64,000 bases of DNA from Pantoea septica (GTDB lineage: Bacteria > Pseudomonadota > Gammaproteobacteria > Enterobacterales > Enterobacteriaceae): assembly GCF_002095575.1 (NCBI RefSeq), contig NZ_MLJJ01000002.1, positions 1-64,000 of the forward strand, given 5' to 3'. How positions within the stretch are numbered: the first letter of the stretch is position 1; the number at the start of each line of letters is the position of its first letter. This document shows, in pieces, positions 1 through 6,765 of the stretch. The translations under genes and the position numbers were made by a program. A model generated the notes under the pieces. That model was not told the origin of the DNA. It made no database searches and was given only the letters and a program-made list of their open reading frames with translations.

Positions 1-479
1 AGATTTGCCAGCTCATTCGCAGTGTAAGATTGATAATCGGCCCTTCCCGGAACTGAAAAGGTTAAAAATTGCTCTGTAAGCTGCCCTGGCCAAATAGCGA
101 TGATAGGCTTGATACGCGCCAGCTCTTGTAGCTGGCGCAAAGGATCTAGTTCTAGAGATGGCTCAAATAGAACTTGAATCCTGTCAATCCATACTACTTC
201 AGACGCTATGCAATTTAGCATTTTAGCGAGGATATCTGGTGCCTTACGGGATCGATCAGCATGTGATAGCGGAAGCAAGTGTTCACATAGCTCTTCAGAT
301 AGCTCGAGCAACGTTATCTCTTCTGACAGATGAGAAGGCAATATGCCTTGTTCAGTTGAGTTTACGATTAACACCAGCGAGCTAGCCTGGTCACACAATC
401 TCAAAAGGGCTGAGTCGGTTTCCTTAAGCAGATCGTAAGTCGAGGATACGATTGTAGTATGGATGTTTTGACCAATCAT
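1..479 (-). CDS. BrxF-like P-loop protein, 3' end cut by window edge
   Basis: About 159 residues are visible, starting at an ATG (479-477) that directly follows an in-frame TAA, so no longer start exists. The protein has a hydrophobic strand (SSLVLIVNSTEQGI, about residues 33-46) where a P-loop would sit, then a Walker B-like stretch (EVVWIDRIQVLFEP, about 93-106), then LDPLRQLQELARIKPIIAIWPG and VPGRADYQSY. From memory this order of segments resembles BREX-3 BrxF, a small P-loop protein that is usually the first gene of brxF-brxC-pglX-brxHII-pglZ-brxA. The canonical GxxGxGKT is absent, so ATP binding may be lost. The gene reads leftwards, so any operon would lie outside the window. The family name is inferred; another small defence-associated ATPase is possible. 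Confidence 0.5.
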   Translation of the reverse strand, partial: MIGQNIHTTIVSSTYDLLKETDSALLRLCDQASSLVLIVNSTEQGILPSHLSEEITLLELSEELCEHLLPLSHADRSRKAPDILAKMLNCIASEVVWIDRIQVLFEPSLELDPLRQLQELARIKPIIAIWPGQLTEQFLTFSVPGRADYQSYTANELAN

Positions 480-675
480 TTATCTGAAGTTTTAACGTGA
501 ACTGATGGGGATATTCTAGCGAGTTAGCAACAGCTTGTCTCAATAGAAACAGAGCACAATGATGATCATACGTACTACTGTTTCCATTCGTTTTAAGGAC
601 TGGATAGGGGCTGGCCGCCATGAGGACAAACAAAAATCTATGGTCTGACCCCACACCCGTAGACAAATTCTGTCC

Positions 676-866
676 TCACGATGAGGTCTGTTCAAAGGCC
701 GCCGGACTGACTCCTCCGAGGTGATTGTGACGCCGGGCCCGGTTGTAGAACACTTCAATGTAATCGAAGATATCCGCCCGGGCCAAATCCCGGGTTTAGT
801 ATATTCTCTTCCTGATGCGTTCTTTTTTCAGTGATCTGAAGAACGATTCGGCCACCGCATTGACGC
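676..866 (-). pseudogene. IS3-family transposase (OrfB), C-terminal remnant
   Basis: On the minus strand this encodes about 60 residues including NAVAESFFRSLKKERI, then ARADIFDYIEVFYNRARRHN and HLGGVSPAAFEQ, ending at a TGA (678-676). This is the hallmark end of IS3-family OrfB integrases. A TAA at 798-796 interrupts the frame after RKRIY, where the intact family usually has a lysine (AAA to TAA would explain it). The N-terminal catalytic core is gone. The fragment abuts the IS110 remnant at about 866-869. The sequence at about 635-665 may include the terminal inverted repeat, but no partner end was found. Confidence 0.82.
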
Positions 867-868
867 TC

Positions 869-1110
869 CTATGTCAAGAGTGGGCGGTTGGCATAGTCGA
901 GGTCTGATAAAATCAATGGGTAAAGTTCACGGACGATGTAGCGTTTCAGGCATCTCAGGACTTCTTTGGTCGATAACCCTTCACCAGTTCGCCTGTCGAC
1001 ATAGATTCTTGTCCGCGGATCACTGCGCATACTCACAAAGGCTATTGTTCACAGGGCATTGTTTGCTTCACGTGAGCCGCCGCGATTTAATCTGTGTCTG
1101 ACAGTTTTTC
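869..1110 (-). pseudogene. IS110-family transposase, C-terminal remnant
   Basis: The minus-strand frame ending at TAG (871-869) reads GKTVRHRLNRGGSREANNAL, a stop, then TIAFVSMRSDPRTRIYVDRR, TGEGLSTKEVLRCLKRYIV and RELYPLILSDLDYANR. This matches the conserved C-terminal part of IS110-family transposases (RHRLNRGG, RCLKRYI). The stop is TGA at 1051-1049, where the family usually has tryptophan. Everything N-terminal is missing, so this is a decayed fragment. The exact join with the following DUF3289 fragment lies between about 1100 and 1170. Confidence 0.8.
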
Positions 1111-1164
1111 CTGATGATGCTGGTATCGATGGCAAGCCCGTTCTGCGCCAGCAGCGAGCTGCCG

Positions 1165-1428
1165 CTGTTGGTCACTTTTCATGATACCTGGGCAACAAAC
1201 ATCACTATAAAATCTCTACATATTGATAATGACCGCTACCGGGCAGTGGTGCATTACAAAATCCAGGATCACTTCGGCCTTGATGTCGATGATATTTCAA
1301 AATTCAGGTTCAACCAATTCCGATTCTTTCGTATCTGGTTTGTTCTACAGCGATACAATCAGTTTAGTTTCAAGCCCTTTATGACCGATATGGAAGCCAC
1401 CATAGAAATTACTGGAGACCGCAAGTGA
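1165..1428 (+). pseudogene. DUF3289 family protein, C-terminal fragment
   Basis: The reading frame carries HDTWATNITIKSLHIDNDRY, HYKIQDHFGLDVDDISK, FNQFRFFRIWFVLQRYNQF and KPFMTDMEATIEITGDRK, which I recognise as the C-terminal half of DUF3289 proteins. These are often found near type VI secretion or PAAR genes. An ATG at 1114 is in frame, but the first roughly 17 codons do not look like DUF3289 and lie at the join with the IS110 remnant. The intact family is about 250-300 residues, so roughly two thirds is missing. The stop (1426-1428) overlaps the GTG start of the DUF943 gene, which suggests original translational coupling. A short expressed protein cannot be excluded. Confidence 0.72.
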
Positions 1429-1880
1429 GAGTAAAAAATAAGAAAGCTATTGCCTTGGCTGCCTGCGTATTGCTTGGTTGCTTGCTTTGGCTGTCACTGC
1501 GTCCGGTGGAAATTGTCGCAGTACATAGAGATGGAGAGTTTAGCTCTGTCCTGGTAAAAAACTTCCCTTTTACTGATAGAGGGAAAATTAGCTGGTGGCT
1601 GAAAAACAAAGACATGTTGAAAGAAAAATATAACATTCCGCAACCTGATAAAAATGGTTTTTTCTCTATAGTCTTTTGGGATTTCGCAGATGGCTATAAA
1701 GAGCGAGGTAAATACGACAGACGATGCTTTGATGATATTCAATCGTCATTAAATTGCATTGATAAAAACAGAATTTTTTCCATATGGAACACCTCAGGTA
1801 ATAATGTTTCATTCGGTGTTGGCGATGGTGAATATACCATGGATAAAAATGGTTCAATAATAAGAAATGAATCAAAGTAA
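1425..1880 (+). CDS. DUF943 family membrane-anchored protein
   Basis: The protein has 151 residues and starts at GTG 1425, overlapping the upstream stop by four bases. It has a basic N-terminus, one hydrophobic segment (about residues 8-25, ALAACVLLGCLLWLSL) and then the DUF943 signatures LRPVEIVAVH, LVKNFPFTDRGKISWW, KYNIPQPDKNGFF, FWDFADGYKERG and YDRRCFDDI. DUF943 proteins are enterobacterial, often occur in tandem and often sit next to DUF3289 genes, as here. The biochemical function is unknown; an immunity or envelope role is speculation. The gene appears intact although its partner is truncated. It is AT-rich compared with the core genes. Confidence 0.8.
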   Translation: MRVKNKKAIALAACVLLGCLLWLSLRPVEIVAVHRDGEFSSVLVKNFPFTDRGKISWWLKNKDMLKEKYNIPQPDKNGFFSIVFWDFADGYKERGKYDRRCFDDIQSSLNCIDKNRIFSIWNTSGNNVSFGVGDGEYTMDKNGSIIRNESK

Positions 1881-1979
1881 CTGAATACTCCCAACCCACA
1901 ATATAGTAAATCCCCGGGAGACTATCTTAACGAAGAGGAAAACGGCAAGCATCAAGGGCGGTTAAATATCAGACACCCG

Positions 1980-2588
1980 CTATCCTGTTTTCTCAACTAG
2001 CACATTCACCCACCGTTCGCTTCTTTCCCTTCGCCGGTCTTCACTCAACCACTCCTGCATCACCCTCAGCCCGGCTCCTTCAATCTCCCTCAACATCCCC
2101 GCAATCTCTCCCTCACGCATATCCGTAAACACCCGCCCGTTATCCTCCCGCTCGCCCTGACCATACTTAAAAGACGCATACAGCACGCCGCCAGCCTTCA
2201 ACACCTTCGCCAACCGCCTGAACACCTCCGGCAACTCCGCCCGCGATACATGCAGCAGCGATGCGCAGCACCAGATCCCGTCATAGCGCGCAACCGCATC
2301 CAGCTCCTGAAACCGCATCACCTTAACCGGCAAGCCGCTGTGCTGACTCGCCAGCGCAGCCAGTTCCGGCGAAGCATCAAACGCCTCTACCTGAAATCCC
2401 TGTTCAGCAAAGGCCTTAGCGTCGCGTCCTGAACCACAACCCGCATCCAGAACAACGCCGTGCGCAGGGAGCAGGGCAGTGAAGCGATCGCGAATCTCTG
2501 CCATATCAACCTCGACCGTGCTCTCGAAGAACTGCTGCGCGTTGCGCTGATAGTAGCGTTGCGTACTCAAAATAAGGCGTCTCCACAA
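1980..2588 (-). CDS. Class I SAM-dependent methyltransferase
   Basis: The protein is about 202 residues with motif I VLDAGCGSGRDAKAFAEQGF (about 46-65), an acidic motif II end (VEAFDASPE) and a post-I region (YDGIWCCASLLHVSRAEL). This is a Rossmann methyltransferase like UbiE, TehB or Methyltransf_11/25 proteins. No NPPY or DPPY motif is visible, so a DNA-adenine or N4-cytosine methylase is unlikely; a small molecule or protein is a more likely substrate. The ATG at 2588 overlaps the upstream HNH gene by 22 bases. An internal TTG (LSTQRYYQRNAQQF, around 2570) would lessen the overlap and is a plausible alternative start. It is probably co-transcribed with the HNH gene. Confidence 0.8.
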   Translation of the reverse strand: MWRRLILSTQRYYQRNAQQFFESTVEVDMAEIRDRFTALLPAHGVVLDAGCGSGRDAKAFAEQGFQVEAFDASPELAALASQHSGLPVKVMRFQELDAVARYDGIWCCASLLHVSRAELPEVFRRLAKVLKAGGVLYASFKYGQGEREDNGRVFTDMREGEIAGMLREIEGAGLRVMQEWLSEDRRRERSERWVNVLVEKTG

Positions 2589-3580
2589 GCCTGAGGCTGC
2601 CAGATATGAAACAACACGCTGCGCGCCGCCTGCCAGCCTGATGCCAGAAAACTGCGCCGCGTCGCTTCACTGTTGCCGGTCTGCTGAATCAGCGTCTCGC
2701 GCAGCGGCAGATGGCTGTTAATAAAATACTCGTTGCGCTTACGCAACCGTTCCAGCAGCGGCTGCGACGGGATATGGGCGAACTTGCCTTCCTTGCCACG
2801 ATTGCAGCTCTGACACGCCAGCACCAGATTCCAGACGCCGTTGAGGTTCGGCACCTGGTCACGTGCCGCCCAGGGAATAAAGTGATCGACATCGGTGAGA
2901 TCCGCGTGGCCGCGCTCAAGGCTGACCGGCCGATAGCAGTAGAAGCAGCGTCCTTTCTGGTAACCGTTCAGGCTGTTGCGACAGCTGGTGATATCGACGC
3001 GTCGCTCGCGCTGACGCGTAAACAGAACCTGCTGCTCGCTGTCATACTCCACCGCGACCAGATTACGCGACACGCCCATCGACCAGGCCTGCTCGACCAG
3101 CCGCCAGCGCGCATCGGTTTCATGGATGAGGTTCTGAAACTGCTGGGTCTCGGTCAGCTTAAAGAACGCCTCGGTAAGCCGGATACCTTTTTGCGTTTTA
3201 CGTTCATCGAGAAAAAAGCGCACGTCAATCTCAGCGCGGTTCACGTTGTGAAAGGCATCAATCACGTTAGCGAAGCCGCGCTTAACGGTTACCGCCAGCA
3301 GCGCCTCTTCAGTGATTTCGCCATGATTGAACTGCATGCAGGTGTCGAGAAACTGGCTGCTTTTGGTGGTGATCTGCTTTGGCGCCTGTTCGAGATGACG
3401 GCACAAATGCTGGCTGAACGGGCGCGCCAGCGCTTCCAGAGAGATGAAATCGTTGCCCTGCGAATGTAGATCGTAGAGCGCATGCGCCAGCGCGAATTTG
3501 TAGGATGCGACGTTGTTGCCGAACAGAATGACGCCGCGCCAGTAGTTCTCCAGCGTGGGATCGGCCTGATAAAAAAGCAT
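2567..3580 (-). CDS. HNH endonuclease domain protein
   Basis: This 337-residue protein has a C-terminal HNH nuclease: CFYC (C212, C215), the catalytic-type DVDHFIPW (D232, H233), then NLVLACQSCNRGKEGKF (C256, C259), with the two CxxC pairs forming the structural zinc site. The first 200 residues are an uncharacterised, mostly helical region and may recognise the target. The start at 3580 follows AAGG at a suitable distance. The 3' end overlaps a methyltransferase gene, giving a nuclease-methyltransferase pair. Whether it is defence, DNA repair or something else cannot be told from sequence alone. Confidence 0.8.
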   Translation of the reverse strand: MLFYQADPTLENYWRGVILFGNNVASYKFALAHALYDLHSQGNDFISLEALARPFSQHLCRHLEQAPKQITTKSSQFLDTCMQFNHGEITEEALLAVTVKRGFANVIDAFHNVNRAEIDVRFFLDERKTQKGIRLTEAFFKLTETQQFQNLIHETDARWRLVEQAWSMGVSRNLVAVEYDSEQQVLFTRQRERRVDITSCRNSLNGYQKGRCFYCYRPVSLERGHADLTDVDHFIPWAARDQVPNLNGVWNLVLACQSCNRGKEGKFAHIPSQPLLERLRKRNEYFINSHLPLRETLIQQTGNSEATRRSFLASGWQAARSVLFHIWQPQACGDALF

Positions 3581-3726
3581 GTTGCCTTGTCCTGAACGAA
3601 GCCGATTTGCGTGCTGGCTTCCAGATTAACGAAACAAGTAACAGCTTTGCATAACAGGGGAAGAAATGCATCTGGTGAGTATAAGTAAACAGCAATAACT
3701 CTTTTTTCACATGTTCATGGCGGTTA

Positions 3727-3891
3727 GTTGATGCTCATGAAGCATTAGGTACACCTTTAGGCAGAATGATCTCTCTGGTGGGATGGATGTCGCTTGCAAG
3801 AGATATTGTGATTGTTTCCTATAAAGCAGTTTATAAATACAATATGATTTCACACCCATCCGATTGTATCTGGCAGGGACTACATGAGTAA
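3727..3891 (+). pseudogene. N-terminally deleted gene upstream of DUF1493 gene
   Basis: An open frame reads LVDAHEALGTPLGRMISLVG then WMSLARDIVIVSYKAVYKYN and ISHPSDCIWQGLHE, stopping at TAA 3889-3891. The stop overlaps the ATG of the DUF1493 gene (3884) by eight bases, a typical coupled arrangement. Upstream the frame runs without any ATG, GTG or TTG to a stop near 3686 and no longer looks like the same protein, so the 5' part seems to have been lost. I think it is the end of the small membrane-protein gene usually found before DUF1493 genes, but I cannot name the family. An internal ATG at about 3754 is possible but has no visible ribosome site. Confidence 0.5.
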
Positions 3892-4240
3892 CTTACATCA
3901 TTTTGAAAAAGAGGTAATGGAGTGGTATGAAAGTAACTGGAACGGGCGTATATTGCCTTTTTTCAAAAAGCCAGCACTGACTTTAGAGACAAGCCTCTCT
4001 ACAGGTAAATACCCTTGGGCAAACGAGGATGCCATAGAAATAGTCGATGACTACTTTAGCCGATTTAATGTAGGCAGAAGTGATTTTTCATTCGTCAAAT
4101 ACTGGCCTAATGAGGAAGTCATTCTTCCCTTGAATTGCTTACGTTCTCAAAAATGCAAATGGCATTGGATTGAGCCTGAGCCGCTTACATTAAAGATGCT
4201 CGCTGAATCGGCAAAAGCGGGTTACTGGTTATTTGACTAA
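3884..4240 (+). CDS. DUF1493 family protein
   Basis: A 118-residue acidic protein. The segments IEIVDDYFSRFNVGRSDFSF, KYWPNEE and LTLKMLAESAKAGYWLFD are characteristic of DUF1493, a small enterobacterial family with an acyl-carrier-like look (a motif resembling the region around the carrier serine, here NVGRSDF). A purine-rich GGCAGGGA precedes the ATG at 3884. The upstream partner is reduced to a C-terminal fragment that overlaps the start. The function is unknown. The gene lies in the AT-rich accessory stretch and seems complete. Confidence 0.78.
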   Translation: MSNLHHFEKEVMEWYESNWNGRILPFFKKPALTLETSLSTGKYPWANEDAIEIVDDYFSRFNVGRSDFSFVKYWPNEEVILPLNCLRSQKCKWHWIEPEPLTLKMLAESAKAGYWLFD

Positions 4241-4410
4241 ATGGGAGTCGCGTGCTCGTAATCTTACCTCTGGCACTGTTTACAGGTAGATTAATGTCAT
4301 GACTAAGTCCAATGCTCTCTATGCTTCCTTCACGATCTTAAACGTCCACAGAACCTTTGATGTCTGAGCCAAAATCTTCTGTAAACCACATATATGGAGG
4401 GACTAGTATG

Positions 4411-4674
4411 TTATTTTCTCCTCATCTTGAGAAATAATCTTATCGCTATTAAATAAATAAGAGTTGTTATCATTAATACTGAGATAACATCCAGATAAAA
4501 GTAAGCATCTGAAACTGACTCGGCGTTTATATCACCGCTAATTATTTCAGCTACTTTGTGTGCAAGATCGTGACTAACATAAAGCTCAGGATTGCCAAGG
4601 GAGCGAGCAACGATATACATAATTACTACAAAAAGTAAAGTCTTAGCAATTCTACGGGCAAGTATTTGAGCCAT
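4411..4674 (-). CDS. Small membrane protein, candidate Tlde1 immunity
   Basis: An 87-residue protein with two hydrophobic segments, about residues 10-25 (KTLLFVVIMYIVAR) and 62-80 (LDVISVLMITTLIYLIAIRL), flanking a roughly 35-residue loop (NPELYVSHDLAHKVAEIISG). The gene starts inside the 3' end of the tlde1-like pseudogene (23-base overlap). A small envelope protein encoded directly after a DUF2778 L,D-transpeptidase-like effector is the usual place for its immunity protein, so that role is inferred from position and topology. I could not match it to a named family with certainty. It is intact although its toxin gene is broken. Confidence 0.6.
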   Translation of the reverse strand: MAQILARRIAKTLLFVVIMYIVARSLGNPELYVSHDLAHKVAEIISGDINAESVSDAYFYLDVISVLMITTLIYLIAIRLFLKMRRK

Positions 4675-5171
4675 TAGCTACTACCTCAATCCATCCGTGA
4701 GCCATAAGAGCGCGCATACAGGGAACGCGCATAAGGGAAGTATTCATAAGCGCATTACGTATCATTGCAAAATCGGAGTTATGAGCAATCGTTATGCAGC
4801 CTTCAGATACAGTACCCGGATGAAGCCTGAATAATCCGCGATGAACACCATTTATCCATGTACCGTCATCAATGTTCCAGTCATCTTTATATAGAGCAAA
4901 CCATTCATGACGTCCGAATTGTGCTCCATGATAGAATTTGTTAAAGGCGTCTTGCATTCCAGTCTTTTTCTTTGAAAAAAAAACCACCAGAACCGCGCTC
5001 AACGATCCAATACTTTCAAGGAGGCAAAGGACCATCACCTTTAATAGCGCCGCAAGCACCTTTGTTTCGGTAAATGCCATTGCCAGAAAAAGCCATAAAT
5101 ACACCAACACCGTATAGCTTGAAAGGCGCATAGTCAGCGCCATTCAGAATCATCTTTCCATGTAATGCCAT
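4652..5171 (-). pseudogene. Tlde1-like T6SS effector (DUF2778), two lesions
   Basis: From ATG 5171 the frame reads MALHGKMILNGADYAPFKLY, GVGVFMAFSGNGIYRNKGAC and GAIKGDGPLPP, then hits TGA at codon 52 (5018-5016), where DUF2778/Tlde1 proteins usually have glycine followed by KYWIV. KYWIVERGSGGFF does follow, but the frame then breaks at a nine-base homopolymer (A at 4975-4983, T on the coding strand). Removing one T restores the rest: MQDAFNKFYHGAQFGRHEWF, DGTWINGVHRGLFRLHPG, TVSEGCITIAH. The H-x4-SEGC element is the L,D-transpeptidase-like active site of Tlde1 effectors, which attack peptidoglycan precursors of rival cells. An ATG-to-stop frame of 163 codons exists from 5143, but its first third is out of frame. 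Confidence 0.8.
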
Positions 5172-5739
5172 AATCCATTTATATCCTTTTATTAATTAAG
5201 TTGAAAAGTAAGCCCTATATCAACGCATCCATTTGCCAGAAGTTTTTAGTGTAAAAATTATATATGTGTTTTCAGCTATACGTAGAAGTGAAATTCATGG
5301 TATTGCTGGTTTCATCTAACGAATAAAGCAAGATTCTAAAGAGATCGCATGAATATACTAAGAGGTATATTTGCTAAAAATCCTAACGCTACAAGTTAGT
5401 GTTATTTCACTTTTTGATAAATATCAAAAAAAATATAATTTTATGGCTACAAGGTAAGCCAGAATGTGACTGGAATCACAAGGGATGACGTATTGATTAA
5501 CTGGCTGCTTTAAAGTGTCCCGGTTAATCTATTGTGTTATCTGCACCTTTACAAATAGACGCAACATAAAAATGAAATCTAAATCGCAGTCAATTGCCCG
5601 ATCCCTAATCTCTTTCCCGCATACCCTTTCCCCAACTTCTTCTAAAAACCCCTTGCGATAACATATAGCGCTTCACTATTTCCCGATGCGTTTTATTAGT
5701 GCGAGGGTAAATCCGGGCATCCTCTCTGGAAAACGCACA
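5172..5739. other. AT-rich gap between accessory region and core
   Basis: There is no gene here I can support. The first 400 bases are AT-rich like the accessory region, with several poly-A and poly-T tracts. A 16-codon ORF (MNILRGIFAKNPNATS, from about 5349) has no visible family. The last 120 bases should hold the promoter of the dioxygenase gene, but I see no convincing -35/-10 pair. This is a likely boundary between acquired and resident DNA. Confidence 0.4.
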
Positions 5740-6756
5740 ATGACCTGGACAAGCTTACCGGTGCTGGATCTGGCGCAACTCGCCGGCAGCGAAAACGAAC
5801 AAAACGAGTTTTTAACCCGCCTGCGCGAAAGCGCGCGCGACGTGGGCTTTTTCTACCTCATTAACCACGGCATCAACCCGCAGCTGCAGCAGAACGTACA
5901 AAACATTACGCGCGCCTTTTTCGATCTGCCGCAGGAAGAGAAGCTGCGCGTCTCGATGATCCACTCGCCGCACTTTCGCGGCTACAACCTGGCGGGCGTG
6001 GAGTACACCCGCGAGCAGCGAGACCAGCGCGAGCAGTTCGATATCGGCGCGGATCGCGAGCCGCTGCTGCTGCTGCCGGACGATGCGGCGTGGAAGCGCC
6101 TGCAGGGGCCGAACCTCTGGCCGGAGGCGCTGCCGCAGCTGCGTCCGGTGATCAACGCCTGGCAGCAGGAAATGACCAACGTGGCGCTGCGCCTGCTACG
6201 CGCCTTCGCCCGTTCGCTGTCGCTGCCGGAGGACGCCTTCGACGCGCTCTACGGCCGCTATCCCAACGAGCACGTTAAGCTGATCCGCTATCCCGGTCAG
6301 AGCGCCGTGCAAAGCCAGCAGGGCGTCGGCGCGCATAAAGACTCCGGCTTTCTCACCTTTCTGCTGCAGGACGAGCAGCGCGGGCTGCAGGTGGAGGTGA
6401 CGCCGGGCAACTGGATCGACGCCGCGCCGAAGCCGGGCGCGTTTGTGGTAAATATCGGCGAGCTGCTGGAGCTGGCGACCAACGGCTATCTGCGCGCCAC
6501 CGTGCACCGCGTGCTCTCGCCGCCAGAAGGGCAGGAGCGCATCTCCATCGCCTTTTTCCTCGGCGCGCAGCTCGACACCCAGGTGCCGAGCTATCAGCTG
6601 CCCGACGCGCTGGCGGCGGAAGCGCCGGGGCCGACCAGCGATCCCGCCAATCCGCTGATCCGCGACGTGGGCTGGAACTACCTCAAAGGACGTTTACGCT
6701 CGCACCGCGATGTGGCGCAGCGCTATTACGGCGATTATCTCAAGACACTTTCATAA
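5740..6756 (+). CDS. 2OG-Fe(II) dioxygenase, isopenicillin N synthase family
   Basis: The protein has 338 residues from ATG 5740 (MTWTSLPVLDLAQLAG), preferred over the in-frame ATG 5686 because the family consensus begins here (LPVLDL). The N-terminal DIOX_N-type part (FYLINHGI) is followed by the double-stranded beta-helix with the iron ligands H-x-D (GAHKDSGFLTF) and a distal His (TVHRVLSPP), and the 2-oxoglutarate arginine in RISIAFFLG. It should be a cytosolic oxygenase that couples 2-oxoglutarate to substrate oxidation; the substrate is unknown. It lies nine bases upstream of a MetQ-like binding-protein gene and probably shares its transcript. Confidence 0.85.
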   Translation: MTWTSLPVLDLAQLAGSENEQNEFLTRLRESARDVGFFYLINHGINPQLQQNVQNITRAFFDLPQEEKLRVSMIHSPHFRGYNLAGVEYTREQRDQREQFDIGADREPLLLLPDDAAWKRLQGPNLWPEALPQLRPVINAWQQEMTNVALRLLRAFARSLSLPEDAFDALYGRYPNEHVKLIRYPGQSAVQSQQGVGAHKDSGFLTFLLQDEQRGLQVEVTPGNWIDAAPKPGAFVVNIGELLELATNGYLRATVHRVLSPPEGQERISIAFFLGAQLDTQVPSYQLPDALAAEAPGPTSDPANPLIRDVGWNYLKGRLRSHRDVAQRYYGDYLKTLS

Positions 6757-6765
6757 GGACATTGC

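Noticed and set aside
424..758. Two minus-strand ORFs of 72-80 codons
   Set aside because: They read the IS3 remnant and the brxF-like gene in the wrong frames; the recognisable proteins are in other frames.
871..1101. Plus-strand ORF of 76 codons
   Set aside because: Antisense to the IS110 transposase fragment and without family resemblance.
1980..3580. Nuclease-methyltransferase pair as a type II restriction-modification system
   Set aside because: The methyltransferase lacks DNA-methylase motifs (NPPY/DPPY or PCQ).
4255..4305. Short ORF-like stretch reading LVILPLALFTGRLMS after the DUF1493 gene
   Set aside because: Too short, without a clear start or known family.
5018..5143. N-terminal third of the 163-codon ORF as real protein
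   Set aside because: The DUF2778 N-terminus lies in a different frame starting at 5171; this part is a frame shadow.
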